Source: Candidatus Woesearchaeota archaeon | GTDB taxonomy: Archaea > Nanobdellota > Nanobdellia > Woesearchaeales > DSVV01 | Length of the DNA stretch: 14,642 nucleotides | Assembly: GCA_016205905.1 (NCBI GenBank) | Contig: JACQSP010000014.1 | Location: 1-14,642 of the forward strand | Reading direction: 5' to 3' | Part shown: positions 1 to 5,843 of the stretch, in pieces | Layout: each line of letters starts with the position of its first letter | Numbering within the stretch: position 1 is the stretch's first letter | Position numbers and translations under genes: made by a program | Notes under the pieces: generated by a model | Told to the model about the DNA's origin: nothing | What the model saw: only the letters and a program-made list of their open reading frames with translations | The model's database searches: none

Positions 1-62
1 ATTATAAATAACCCTATTCAATTATTATAGACAACTGTATTATTACAGATTGTTTTCGAAAA

Positions 63-71
63 TTATATAAA
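63..71 (+). promoter_or_regulatory. TATA box of the zinc ribbon gene
   Basis: TTATATAAA, centred about 29 bases before the ATG at 97. This spacing matches the other TATA boxes in the window (25-29 bases) and implies transcription starting at or next to the start codon. A second TATA-like stretch lies at 2-10 and may belong to an alternative, longer transcript. Confidence 0.65.
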
Positions 72-96
72 CTTCCCCTCAACAAAGATAATTATT

Positions 97-258
97 ATGG
101 CAACTCCATCAAAACTAAGACAATGCCCTGAATGTGGCAGCGATAATGTTAAATACTTGGAAAAAGAAGACAAGCTTTACTGCAATGACTGCGGAGAAAT
201 ATTTGCAGCTTTGACTCCAAAAAAGGAGAAGAAGTTTGAGAAAGTATCACGCAGCTAA
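97..258 (+). CDS. small TFIIB-type zinc ribbon protein
   Basis: A 53-residue protein beginning MATPSKLRQCPECG. It has two Cys pairs, CPECG (C10, C13) and CNDCG (C29, C32), spaced as in the N-terminal zinc ribbon of archaeal TFB/TFIIB, so it should bind one Zn ion. It has no cyclin-like core, so it is not a full TFB. Small stand-alone zinc ribbons like this are common in archaea, and their partners are mostly unknown; a nucleic-acid or ribosome-linked role is inference from the fold and from eL33 lying directly downstream. The C-terminal 14 residues are lysine-rich and probably disordered. The ATG lies about 29 bases after a TATA box with no Shine-Dalgarno, so the mRNA is probably leaderless. 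The spacer to the next gene is 69 bases and carries a separate promoter. Confidence 0.85.
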   Translation: MATPSKLRQCPECGSDNVKYLEKEDKLYCNDCGEIFAALTPKKEKKFEKVSRS

Positions 259-264
259 GATAAC

Positions 265-275
265 ATTTATAAATA
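265..275 (+). promoter_or_regulatory. TATA box of the eL33 gene
   Basis: ATTTATAAATA, a near-perfect archaeal TATA box centred 57 bases before the eL33 ATG. The expected start point near 297 leaves a 5' leader of about 30 bases. A T5 tract at 281-285 just downstream could end the zinc ribbon transcript. Confidence 0.7.
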
Positions 276-316
276 CCTTGTTTTTCCAGTGTATAATCAC
301 ATTGAGCAATAATTAT

Positions 317-322
317 GAGGGA
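317..322 (+). promoter_or_regulatory. Shine-Dalgarno site of eL33
   Basis: GAGGGA, five bases before the ATG at 328. It is the only convincing Shine-Dalgarno in the window, and it goes with the only promoter placed far enough upstream to give a real leader. The other genes look leaderless. Confidence 0.7.
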
Positions 323-327
323 TATTC

Positions 328-585
328 ATGAATGGCACAATAGTTCATTTTAGACGGGGAAAAAGAACCCAGACAGATAATCAGATGGTTATTCTTGTAG
401 ATGAAGTAGATAATAAAGAAAAGGCTCAAAGATTAGTTGGAAAACAGGTCATTTATAAAACACCTTCTGGAAAAGAGCTAAAAGGAAAAATAACCTTCCC
501 GCACGGCTCAAAAGGCGCTGTAAGAGCGCTGTTTGAAACAGGAATGCCTGGACAAAGTATTGGGAAGAAGGTTAGTGTTGAGTAA
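328..585 (+). CDS. rpl35ae: large ribosomal subunit protein eL33 (L35Ae)
   Basis: An 85-residue protein of the Ribosomal_L35Ae family, a component of the archaeal and eukaryotic 50S/60S subunit that is absent from bacteria. Visible family features are the N-terminal FRRGKRTQ motif, the central KEKAQRLVGKQVIY segment and the GKITFPHGSKGAVRALF segment that forms the end of the small beta barrel, closing with PGQSIGKKVSV. The length is normal for the archaeal family (about 80-90 residues). The ATG has a good Shine-Dalgarno five bases upstream. The gene has its own TATA box and stands alone apart from the upstream zinc ribbon gene. No hairpin terminator is visible, only a short T4 at 595-598. This is the clearest phylogenetic marker in the window and argues for an archaeon. 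Confidence 0.93.
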   Translation: MNGTIVHFRRGKRTQTDNQMVILVDEVDNKEKAQRLVGKQVIYKTPSGKELKGKITFPHGSKGAVRALFETGMPGQSIGKKVSVE

Positions 586-620
586 GATAATGAATTTTCT
601 TTGTACTTATTCTATCATCT

Positions 621-714
621 GAGTCGCCTTAAAATCCAATCTTATAGAAATTTAGCAGTAATGATATATATCCAAATTAAGAGGTTACATATTGAACTAG
701 TCTTTAGGCGACTC
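621..714. repeat. widely spaced inverted repeat in the 586-945 gap
   Basis: GAGTCGCCT (621-629) is the exact reverse complement of AGGCGACTC (706-714). With one bulged T the match extends through 631-633 / 703-705. The arms are 76 bases apart. They are noticeably more GC-rich than the surrounding gap. No coding potential is convincing here. It could be a long-range RNA stem in a transcript, a remnant of a mobile element's ends, or chance. Confidence 0.35.
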
Positions 715-735
715 GTAAGATTCTATATATTAAAA

Positions 736-801
736 GTGTTCAATACTACTGAACACTCTTGTTCATTGCTACTGAACACTATTGTTCATTACTAATGAAA
801 A
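736..801. promoter_or_regulatory. array of three palindromes with 23-bp spacing
   Basis: Three copies of TGTTCA-N7-TGAACA lie in tandem. Unit 1 is 736-756 (GTGTTCA/TGAACAC), unit 2 is 760-778 (TGTTCA/TGAACA) and unit 3 is 783-801 (TGTTCA/TGAAAA, with an inner perfect palindrome TTCATTA-C-TAATGAA at 785-799). The centres are at 746, 769 and 792, so the step is exactly 23 bp twice. Equal arms, a constant 7-base centre and a fixed step are what is expected for dimeric regulator sites bound cooperatively. A TATA-like TCTATATATTA lies at 722-732, directly before the array, so bound protein would cover the expected start point near 757. The regulator is unknown. Alternatives are a set of RNA hairpins or a decayed satellite-like repeat. 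Confidence 0.5.
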
Positions 802-884
802 CTATCGAAGAAATAAACAAAAAAAATCATGAACGTTTGGCTTCGCTCAGGAACGGAAAGAAAAATTTATTCGTTCTTTGCTAA
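795..884 (+). CDS. possible 29-residue peptide (doubtful)
   Basis: An ATG inside the third palindrome opens a frame beginning MKTIEEINKKNHERLASLRN and ending in TAA at 882-884. It is lysine-rich and would be amphipathic, and it lies downstream of the TATA-like 722-732 sequence. There is no Shine-Dalgarno, and short frames of this size occur often by chance. It could be a regulated small peptide, the 5' end of a broken gene, or nothing. Confidence 0.15.
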   Translation: MKTIEEINKKNHERLASLRNGKKNLFVLC

Positions 885-915
885 TAAGGTTATTCACTAC
901 TATCAAATAATAATC

Positions 916-925
916 TTTATAAATA
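916..925 (+). promoter_or_regulatory. TATA box of the 934-residue repeat protein gene
   Basis: TTTATAAATA, whose core centre is 25 bases before the ATG at 946. This places the transcription start at the ATG itself and settles the start codon of the next gene. Confidence 0.75.
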
Positions 926-945
926 AGCGATTAAACCTGAAGGTT

Positions 946-3750
946 ATGGTCTCTGAAGAATTAGTTTCGCGCGTAAATGGAGCATTTGAAGAATTTCAAA
1001 GAGCTGAACAATTAGATAGGCCTCACTTTTTAGAAACAAGAAAAAGAATAACGTCTGGATTTTCAGCAGAAGAATGGAAGCTTTTCTTAGGAAGATGGGT
1101 TTCAGCAAATTTTGAGATACCTGAGCTTGCAAGCAAAGAAGACTTATTCGATAGCTTATCAGAGGATGTTTGTTCTTTCTTAGGTGTTGCATCCACAAGT
1201 TTAAATCAAATTCTCGGATTAGCATTTGAGGGTGTTGGTGTATTAAATGATGAGAAATGCAGGATATTGATTAACAAAAAAAAAGTTAGAACCACTAAAT
1301 CTGTCTCATATGCTTTGTTCCATGGTGAAAATGCAGAGTTTAATGCAAAATATTATATTAGGTACTTATGGGAAAATAAATGGAAATATGAAAAAAAACA
1401 AATACCAGAGCTTCTAACTAAAATTGACCTAAATGAATATGTTACTGCAGGAGTTTATTACGCGTTAGGGTTTAAAAATAATAATGTAGCCAAACTTTTA
1501 GTAGCAACAATTGAGAATTATGGTGTTTTAGATAATGAAAAATGCAGAGTATTTGCTGCTCAAACTGATAGGAGCTCACAGACAATAATACTTTCAAATG
1601 CATTTTTCACAGGAAAACATGCTAAACAACATGCAGAGGATAATGCAAAATGCTTTGTTAGATATTTATGGACTCATAGTTTGAAAAATGATGAAACACC
1701 AATTCCTGAGCTTTTAAAAAAGGATTATCCTTTCTGTGAAGGTGTTTATACTGCGTTAGGATTGAAAACAAGTAACACAAATAAAGCTCTTAGAATGTCA
1801 ATTGAGAATTATGGTGTTCTCGATGATGAAAAATGTGCATTATACATCAGCAGAAAGGATATTGGTTCACGTGGAACACTATCTTATGTTTTTTTTTCTG
1901 ATAAAGATGCTAAACCACATGTTAAGGATAATGCAAAATGTCTGGTTAAGTATGCATGGGAGCATCATTGGAAAACAGAGCAAACACCTATACCTGAACT
2001 TTTAAAAAGAAGCGATGTTCTTGGTCTTCTAGGTGTTGGGGCTTATAGGGCGCTTGGTGTAAAACAAGGGCAATACACTAAAATCTTAAATTTCTCAATT
2101 GATGGGTTTGGTATTTTAGATGATGAAAAATGCAGGGTGTATATCAGCAGAAGTGATAAAGATATACGTAGAACACTTTCTATCACCTTTTTTACAGGCG
2201 AAGAAGCAAAGCAGTATGCCAAAGCCAATGTAACTTATTTAGTTAGATATGCATGGGCACATCACTGGAAGAGCGACGACAAACCAATACCTGAATGTGT
2301 AGATTCAACAATGGTAAAAAAACTTTTAGGCGGGGGTGTTTATCCCGCATTAGGAATAGAAATGGAACATCATAGTGAGCTATTAAGAGCAACAATTGAA
2401 AATTATGGTAAGTTAGACGACGGAAAATGTGAAGTATTAGCTAATCAAAAGGATGTAGGTTTACTTAGAACATTGTCATATGCTTTTTTTTCCGGGGACA
2501 ATGCAAGAAGCAACGCAGAATATTTTATAAGATATTTATGGAAGAATAAATGGAGAAGTGATAAAACACCTATACCTGAACTTATAAATATAGTAGATAT
2601 GGATAAATATAATGTTGGTTATGGTGTTTATACTGCGTTAGGATTAGGAGAGGGTAATCTTGTTAAGCTATTAAGATTAATATTTGAAGATTTTGGTGTT
2701 TTGGATGATGAAAAAGCCAAGGCATGTCTAGATGTATTTAATCCTTCTAATAACATCAGCCATAACATTAAAACAAAACTCCGTGAAATATTTTTTTATG
2801 AGGAAAATAAATCAGCTGAAGAGAATAAGCAAAAGCTGTTAACAGCTTACCAGCAAATTCATCAAAAACGCCTTTCTGATTTAGGTAAAGAAGATTATAA
2901 AATGCTTCCTCCTGAAGTATGTGAATTAATTACTCCTGCAGTAAAAGGTGCTATTTCACCAACTATTATTTCACCTAGAAGAAATGAGGCAGGATATCAT
3001 CAAATCCATGTTGAATGGACAAGTCCCATGACTCAGCATCTTCAAGAATTATATGAAACACATGGTAATGCATTGTTTAGAATGAGAGATATTCTTTGGA
3101 GTGCTTTAGGCATTACTTCTTTTTCAGCAATGATGAAAGCATCAGAGTTAGGTTTGATTGCGCTTATAACTTTTGGGAACTCGCTTTCTTCAAGAATGCC
3201 TCATTATAATTTTGTTCATTTTAACGGCTATCAAACTTTTAGAGAAATGGCTGAAAAAGCAGAGCGCATTGAAACTCTCGACGAGATTGATGCTGAATGT
3301 TTTATAACACCTGCCAATAAACAAGGGATTCATGTCCAGATTCCCATAACTTTTAAAGGAATAAATCTGACAGGTTATACAGATGTTGAGCAGCAGGCTC
3401 TTAGAACAATCGCAACATTTATTTATAATCCAAATTTATTCAAAAGAGAAAATGATATACGTGGCTTGCCTTATTTTTCAGCTGTATCTGAATTGGTTGA
3501 ACCTTATTGTATAGTGCCAGTTATTCAGTCAGAAACAATAGATTCCATAACAGAGATGATAGCAGATACTACAACAGGGAATAATGGAACTAGAACTAAT
3601 AGCGACGGAAATGATAATGAAAGTTTGGTAAAACTTTACCTTCCTACTAACCATTGCAGGGATTTTGGCGGCATTTTTAGTTCAGTATTAAATATGGGCA
3701 GTAAGAATATATTTTTATTCAGGCATTATGATGTTGGATGTATTGAATAG
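946..3750 (+). CDS. unrecognised protein with six tandem ~97-residue units
   Basis: A 934-residue protein of unknown function. The frame is open from 829, but the TATA box at 916-925 would lie inside a gene begun there, and the ATG at 946 is exactly at leaderless distance; I therefore start at MVSEELVSRVNG. After a half-unit (residues 1-57), six units begin with an IPEL-type motif near residues 58, 153, 253, 349, 448 and 543. Each unit runs: IPEL, variable linker, GVYxALG, six or seven highly variable residues, a helix, IENYGVLDDEKC, a basic loop with RTLSYAFF, then an A/N-rich helix ending VRYxWxHHWK. The ALG-to-IEN stretch looks like a helix-turn-helix. The C-terminal domain (about 650-934) contains another degenerate ALGITSFSAMMK copy and a Gly/Asn/Thr-rich linker near 875-893. 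There is no signal peptide or transmembrane helix. A modular nucleic-acid-binding role is a hypothesis only; a generic scaffold is equally possible. Confidence 0.75.
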   Translation: MVSEELVSRVNGAFEEFQRAEQLDRPHFLETRKRITSGFSAEEWKLFLGRWVSANFEIPELASKEDLFDSLSEDVCSFLGVASTSLNQILGLAFEGVGVLNDEKCRILINKKKVRTTKSVSYALFHGENAEFNAKYYIRYLWENKWKYEKKQIPELLTKIDLNEYVTAGVYYALGFKNNNVAKLLVATIENYGVLDNEKCRVFAAQTDRSSQTIILSNAFFTGKHAKQHAEDNAKCFVRYLWTHSLKNDETPIPELLKKDYPFCEGVYTALGLKTSNTNKALRMSIENYGVLDDEKCALYISRKDIGSRGTLSYVFFSDKDAKPHVKDNAKCLVKYAWEHHWKTEQTPIPELLKRSDVLGLLGVGAYRALGVKQGQYTKILNFSIDGFGILDDEKCRVYISRSDKDIRRTLSITFFTGEEAKQYAKANVTYLVRYAWAHHWKSDDKPIPECVDSTMVKKLLGGGVYPALGIEMEHHSELLRATIENYGKLDDGKCEVLANQKDVGLLRTLSYAFFSGDNARSNAEYFIRYLWKNKWRSDKTPIPELINIVDMDKYNVGYGVYTALGLGEGNLVKLLRLIFEDFGVLDDEKAKACLDVFNPSNNISHNIKTKLREIFFYEENKSAEENKQKLLTAYQQIHQKRLSDLGKEDYKMLPPEVCELITPAVKGAISPTIISPRRNEAGYHQIHVEWTSPMTQHLQELYETHGNALFRMRDILWSALGITSFSAMMKASELGLIALITFGNSLSSRMPHYNFVHFNGYQTFREMAEKAERIETLDEIDAECFITPANKQGIHVQIPITFKGINLTGYTDVEQQALRTIATFIYNPNLFKRENDIRGLPYFSAVSELVEPYCIVPVIQSETIDSITEMIADTTTGNNGTRTNSDGNDNESLVKLYLPTNHCRDFGGIFSSVLNMGSKNIFLFRHYDVGCIE
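1117..2868 (+). repeat. six protein-level tandem repeats of about 95-100 codons
   Basis: Unit starts are at 1117, 1402, 1702, 1990, 2287 and 2572, giving steps of 285-300 bp. The units are clearly homologous in protein but diverged in DNA, so the array is old. The most conserved words are PIPEL, YxALG, ENYGVLDDEKC and VRYxW. The Cys of DEKC is kept in units 1-5 and shifted in unit 6, which is the most degenerate and leads into the C-terminal domain. Confidence 0.85.
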
Positions 3751-3814
3751 AAAAAATAAACAAAAAACTTCAAAAATCAACATCACAAAAACAGGCTTCA
3801 ACCAAAAATTCCGC

Positions 3815-3820
3815 TTTTTT
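3815..3820 (+). terminator. T-tract after the repeat protein gene
   Basis: A T6 tract about 65 bases after the stop at 3750. Archaeal RNA polymerase stops at such tracts without needing a hairpin. The 3751-3835 stretch has no other visible feature; it is A-rich. Confidence 0.4.
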
Positions 3821-3835
3821 AGTAGTTAATGATGA

Positions 3836-4002
3836 GCAAAAAAGTATGTATTAAGCCTGCCAGTCAGCTTTGGCAAAAACCCGCAGAATAAATAATGCAG
3901 TAGAATTAAGGTTTTTCAATTGTTTTCGCTGCCCTTATTGTCTGATGAGGTAAAATAGCAAAGCTGACAAATTAATGGCAAGCTTAATACATACGCAAAA
4001 AA
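3836..4002. mobile_element. MITE-like inverted-repeat element with 8-bp flanking repeats
   Basis: The ends are an 18-bp inverted repeat: GTATGTATTAAGCCTGCC at 3844-3861 and its complement, one mismatch, at 3977-3994. Inside, GTCAGCTTTG (3863-3872) pairs perfectly with CAAAGCTGAC (3959-3968). The 8-bp direct repeat GCAAAAAA stands immediately outside both ends (3836-3843 and 3995-4002), as a target-site duplication would. The 151-bp body has no open frame worth calling, so it would be non-autonomous. Against this, GCAAAAAA also occurs at 5072-5079, so the flank match is less remarkable than it seems. The alternative is a minus-strand structured RNA of about 150 nt: the stem is followed on that strand by T6 (3843-3838) and preceded by a TATA-like stretch at 4017-4009. 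Confidence 0.45.
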
Positions 4003-4010
4003 CAATAATA

Positions 4011-4030
4011 TTTATAATTACTTTAGTATA
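4011..4030 (+). promoter_or_regulatory. promoter region of the 329-residue protein gene
   Basis: TTTATAATTA at 4011-4020 is the best TATA match, centred about 37 bases before the ATG, which would give a leader of about 10 bases. AGTATA at 4025-4030 is weaker but at nearly leaderless distance. The first sequence also reads as a TATA box on the minus strand, toward the inverted-repeat element. Confidence 0.45.
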
Positions 4031-4052
4031 CCTTCAAAAAAAGTGAATAATT

Positions 4053-5042
4053 ATGCCTAGCTATAATAATTGTCAATTACATGGATACAAATCAGTGTCT
4101 CCTAACAGTGTTTATGTTAGTAATGATACTAAACAGATAGAGGTAAATGGAGAGCCAATTCTTGTGAATGGTGTAATTATACTTAGAAGGTATACCACAC
4201 AGACAGAAGAAGATGTAGTCAGTTATTTGCAGGAAAAAGTAAGGAAACTTCTGCCTTGGAAATTATTTGGTGTTTCTGATAATGATACGTTAATTACTAA
4301 AGCATTGAGCCCGCTTGAGCAGTCTATGCTGGCTCTGCCTAAAGAAGCGCTTAAGGATATTCAAGAAAATGATGCTTGTATTGATTTTATTAAAAGAATG
4401 ACCTCTGCTCCGCCAAAAATAACTGGTGGCATTGAGAAATGTGTCAGGTTAAGTTATGGATTAATGCCTTATGCAATCATTGAAAAAGGTGAAAGAGAAG
4501 GTATTATTCAAGACAGAAGCTGGTATGAAAAAGGGCTTTCAGATGATAAATTACCTAAGGATCTTGGTGAAAAACTGAGAATAACCCTACCATTAACTGA
4601 TGAATGGGCTCTACCTGCTGGTTTATCTGACATGAAAGTGTTATTAGAATATAATACGCGTGTATCAGATGCACTTATGGTAATTACACATGGGAGTGAT
4701 AATTTAGTAAGACGTTTTCCTGAAGAGACCACTTCAATTGTTAGCGCGTTTTATGCTGGATTTCGCACAACTAAACATATTAAAGGAATTGAAGATAGTA
4801 CTGATGAAATCCTTGAAATTACTTCAATAGAGTCAATAGATGCGTTTCATCAAATTGTAGAAATGAGCAGCAGGATTCCGCTTGGAATGAAAATACAAAT
4901 TATACCCCCAGATAGTTCACAATGTGGAACATGCCAAAGACAAACAGAATGCGGGATTGGTAATAGTTCTGGTTCTGACGAAGAAGAGGACGCAGAAAAT
5001 AATCCAAGTAAACCTGGGTTTGGTAAAGGTTGGTTAAATTAG
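4053..5042 (+). CDS. unknown protein with C-terminal Cys cluster
   Basis: A 329-residue protein that I do not recognise. It looks soluble, with no signal peptide or hydrophobic helix. The N-terminal 50 residues are beta-rich with a repeated Val/Asn pattern (EVNGEPILVNGVIILRR). The middle is mixed alpha/beta, with LPWKLFG, CVRLSYGLMPYAIIEKGERE and the hydrophilic segment SWYEKGLSDDKLPKD. The tail carries CGTCQRQTECG (C-x2-C-x5-C), followed by an acidic stretch SDEEEDAENN and the end GFGKGWLN. Three closely spaced cysteines could hold a metal with a fourth ligand elsewhere, or be redox-active; neither can be decided here. The gene follows the repeat protein gene in the same direction but has its own promoter and is 302 bases away. 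The ATG is preceded by no clear Shine-Dalgarno. Confidence 0.75.
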   Translation: MPSYNNCQLHGYKSVSPNSVYVSNDTKQIEVNGEPILVNGVIILRRYTTQTEEDVVSYLQEKVRKLLPWKLFGVSDNDTLITKALSPLEQSMLALPKEALKDIQENDACIDFIKRMTSAPPKITGGIEKCVRLSYGLMPYAIIEKGEREGIIQDRSWYEKGLSDDKLPKDLGEKLRITLPLTDEWALPAGLSDMKVLLEYNTRVSDALMVITHGSDNLVRRFPEETTSIVSAFYAGFRTTKHIKGIEDSTDEILEITSIESIDAFHQIVEMSSRIPLGMKIQIIPPDSSQCGTCQRQTECGIGNSSGSDEEEDAENNPSKPGFGKGWLN

Positions 5043-5048
5043 TTTTTT
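5043..5048 (+). terminator. T6 tract directly after the stop codon
   Basis: TAG at 5040-5042 is followed at once by TTTTTT. It is a likely archaeal terminator for the 329-residue protein gene, which faces a convergent gene. Confidence 0.5.
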
Positions 5049-5085
5049 GAGAAATTCTAAAACAAAAAAACGCAAAAAACTGCTG

Positions 5086-5111
5086 ACGACATACGACCTA
5101 CGACAAACGAC
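5086..5111. repeat. four ACGAC words with a 7-bp period
   Basis: ACGAC occurs at 5086, 5093, 5100 and 5107, each separated by two variable bases (AT, CT, AA). It lies in the spacer between two convergent genes, just after a GCAAAAAA word. Function is unknown; simple-sequence expansion is the plain explanation. Confidence 0.5.
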
Positions 5112-5155
5112 TTACTAATTTATCTTAGTGAACTTTGTTGGACATGCCAAGAACG

Positions 5156-5160
5156 AAAAA
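5156..5160 (-). terminator. T5 tract after the secreted protein gene
   Basis: On the minus strand the tandem stops TGATGA (5175-5170) are followed 9 bases later by TTTTT. It is a weak but well-placed terminator, back to back with that of the plus-strand gene. Confidence 0.3.
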
Positions 5161-5172
5161 TAGTTTAAATCA

Positions 5173-5781
5173 TCAACATAAATTGCTTCTATTTCTTCTG
5201 TGCAGACGATAAAATTCTTCTTTATCTTGTTCATCAATTTTATTGTCGCCGTTTAAATCGTCTTTTTTATTTATGACGCCGTCGTCATTAACATCCGCAG
5301 GATTGAAATCACCAGCTTTAAATCTAAGATAATAACTTTGCCTTCTTAATAACGGCAGGCAGAAATCTGTTTTTAGAGAATCAGGCGGGCAAACTATTGG
5401 CTCACATATTGTAAATAAGTCTAAAATGTAAGTTACATATTCTTTTGGTGTGACATTGCCGTCAACTTTACCGTAAGAAGTGCCTTCACAATCTTCTTTT
5501 CGTCCGTCAAATTCATCGATAAAACTTCTTAAATTGTCAATGTACCAATCAGGGTTAGTTTCTTCTTCTGTTCTCTCTTCAATAGACATTCCTGCATTGG
5601 TGTTATCAGCTATTTTACTATTTGTTGTGGAATTAGGTCTATTAGTTTTATATTCATAATTATTTTCAGGCTCATCAGCTAAAACAGAGGGTGAAACCAG
5701 TTGCGTAAAAGCTATTAATGCGCATAGTGTTTGTTTCATGTTTGACCAGCCTTGATTTTTTGGTGTGATAACTGCTTTCAT
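5173..5781 (-). CDS. secreted protein with dockerin-like calcium-binding end
   Basis: A 202-residue protein. Residues 15-35 (MKQTLCALIAFTQLVSPSVL then A) form a Sec-type signal peptide with likely cleavage before DEP, so a start at M15 (5739) gives a textbook signal; M1 is kept because its ATG overlaps the stop of a small upstream frame. A Thr/Asn/Glu-rich linker follows to about 75, then a helical domain with C98, C126, C131 and C141. Near the end are two calcium loops of dockerin/EF-hand type: D163-x-N165-x-D167-G-x-I170-x3-D174 and D175-x-N177-x-D179-x2-I182-D183. VDGNVTPKEY at 106-115 may be a third, degenerate loop. Dockerins bind cohesins on partner surface proteins; no cohesin is visible here. 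Tandem stops end the gene. It is divergent from the TIM barrel gene. Confidence 0.75.
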   Translation of the reverse strand: MKAVITPKNQGWSNMKQTLCALIAFTQLVSPSVLADEPENNYEYKTNRPNSTTNSKIADNTNAGMSIEERTEEETNPDWYIDNLRSFIDEFDGRKEDCEGTSYGKVDGNVTPKEYVTYILDLFTICEPIVCPPDSLKTDFCLPLLRRQSYYLRFKAGDFNPADVNDDGVINKKDDLNGDNKIDEQDKEEFYRLHRRNRSNLC

Positions 5782-5822
5782 TTGTGAGAATATTCATTAA
5801 TTATCGCTTCTTCAACCGACAT
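5778..5822 (-). CDS. 14-codon leaderless leader frame (possible)
   Basis: ATG at 5822-5820 opens MSVEEAIINEYSHK and stops with TGA at 5780-5778. That stop overlaps the ATG of the secreted protein gene as ATGA, a typical translational-coupling arrangement. The ATG is 26 bases from the centre of the minus-strand TATA box, the same distance as for the leaderless genes here, so a ribosome would meet this ATG first. It may be a coupling or regulatory leader peptide, or a chance frame. Confidence 0.35.
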   Translation of the reverse strand: MSVEEAIINEYSHK

Positions 5823-5823
5823 G

Positions 5824-5835
5824 TTATAGCTATAA
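5824..5835. promoter_or_regulatory. perfect 12-bp palindrome between divergent promoters
   Basis: TTATAGCTATAA is its own reverse complement. It sits between the minus-strand TATA box (5854-5844) and the predicted start point near 5822, where a bound dimer would block the secreted protein gene. AT-rich palindromes of this size can also arise by chance. Confidence 0.3.
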
Positions 5836-5843
5836 AATGCGGG

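Noticed and set aside
97..258. Truncated TFB (transcription factor B)
   Set aside because: No cyclin fold fragment follows and the gene ends cleanly with its own stop; a stand-alone zinc ribbon is simpler.
601..795. 64-codon plus-strand frame beginning with TTG
   Set aside because: No promoter or Shine-Dalgarno at the right distance, unusual composition (rich in Leu, Tyr, Ile), and it runs through the inverted repeat and two of the palindromes.
736..801. CRISPR array
   Set aside because: Only three short palindromic units with a 23-bp step; no 20-40 bp unique spacers and no cas genes.
944..1225. 93-codon minus-strand frame opposite the repeat protein
   Set aside because: Antisense shadow; it begins and ends without signals and the plus-strand protein has strong internal repeats.
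1889..1897. T9 tract (and T8 at 2484-2491) in the repeat protein gene as a programmed slippage or frameshift site
   Set aside because: The frame reads straight through as the conserved FF of the repeat (VFFS, AFFS), and no alternative frame continues usefully.
3827..3970. Box C/D guide RNA on the plus strand (ATGATGA near 3829 and CTGA words)
   Set aside because: The C-like and D-like words are not at C/D spacing and fall across the edge of the inverted-repeat element; no terminal stem joins them.
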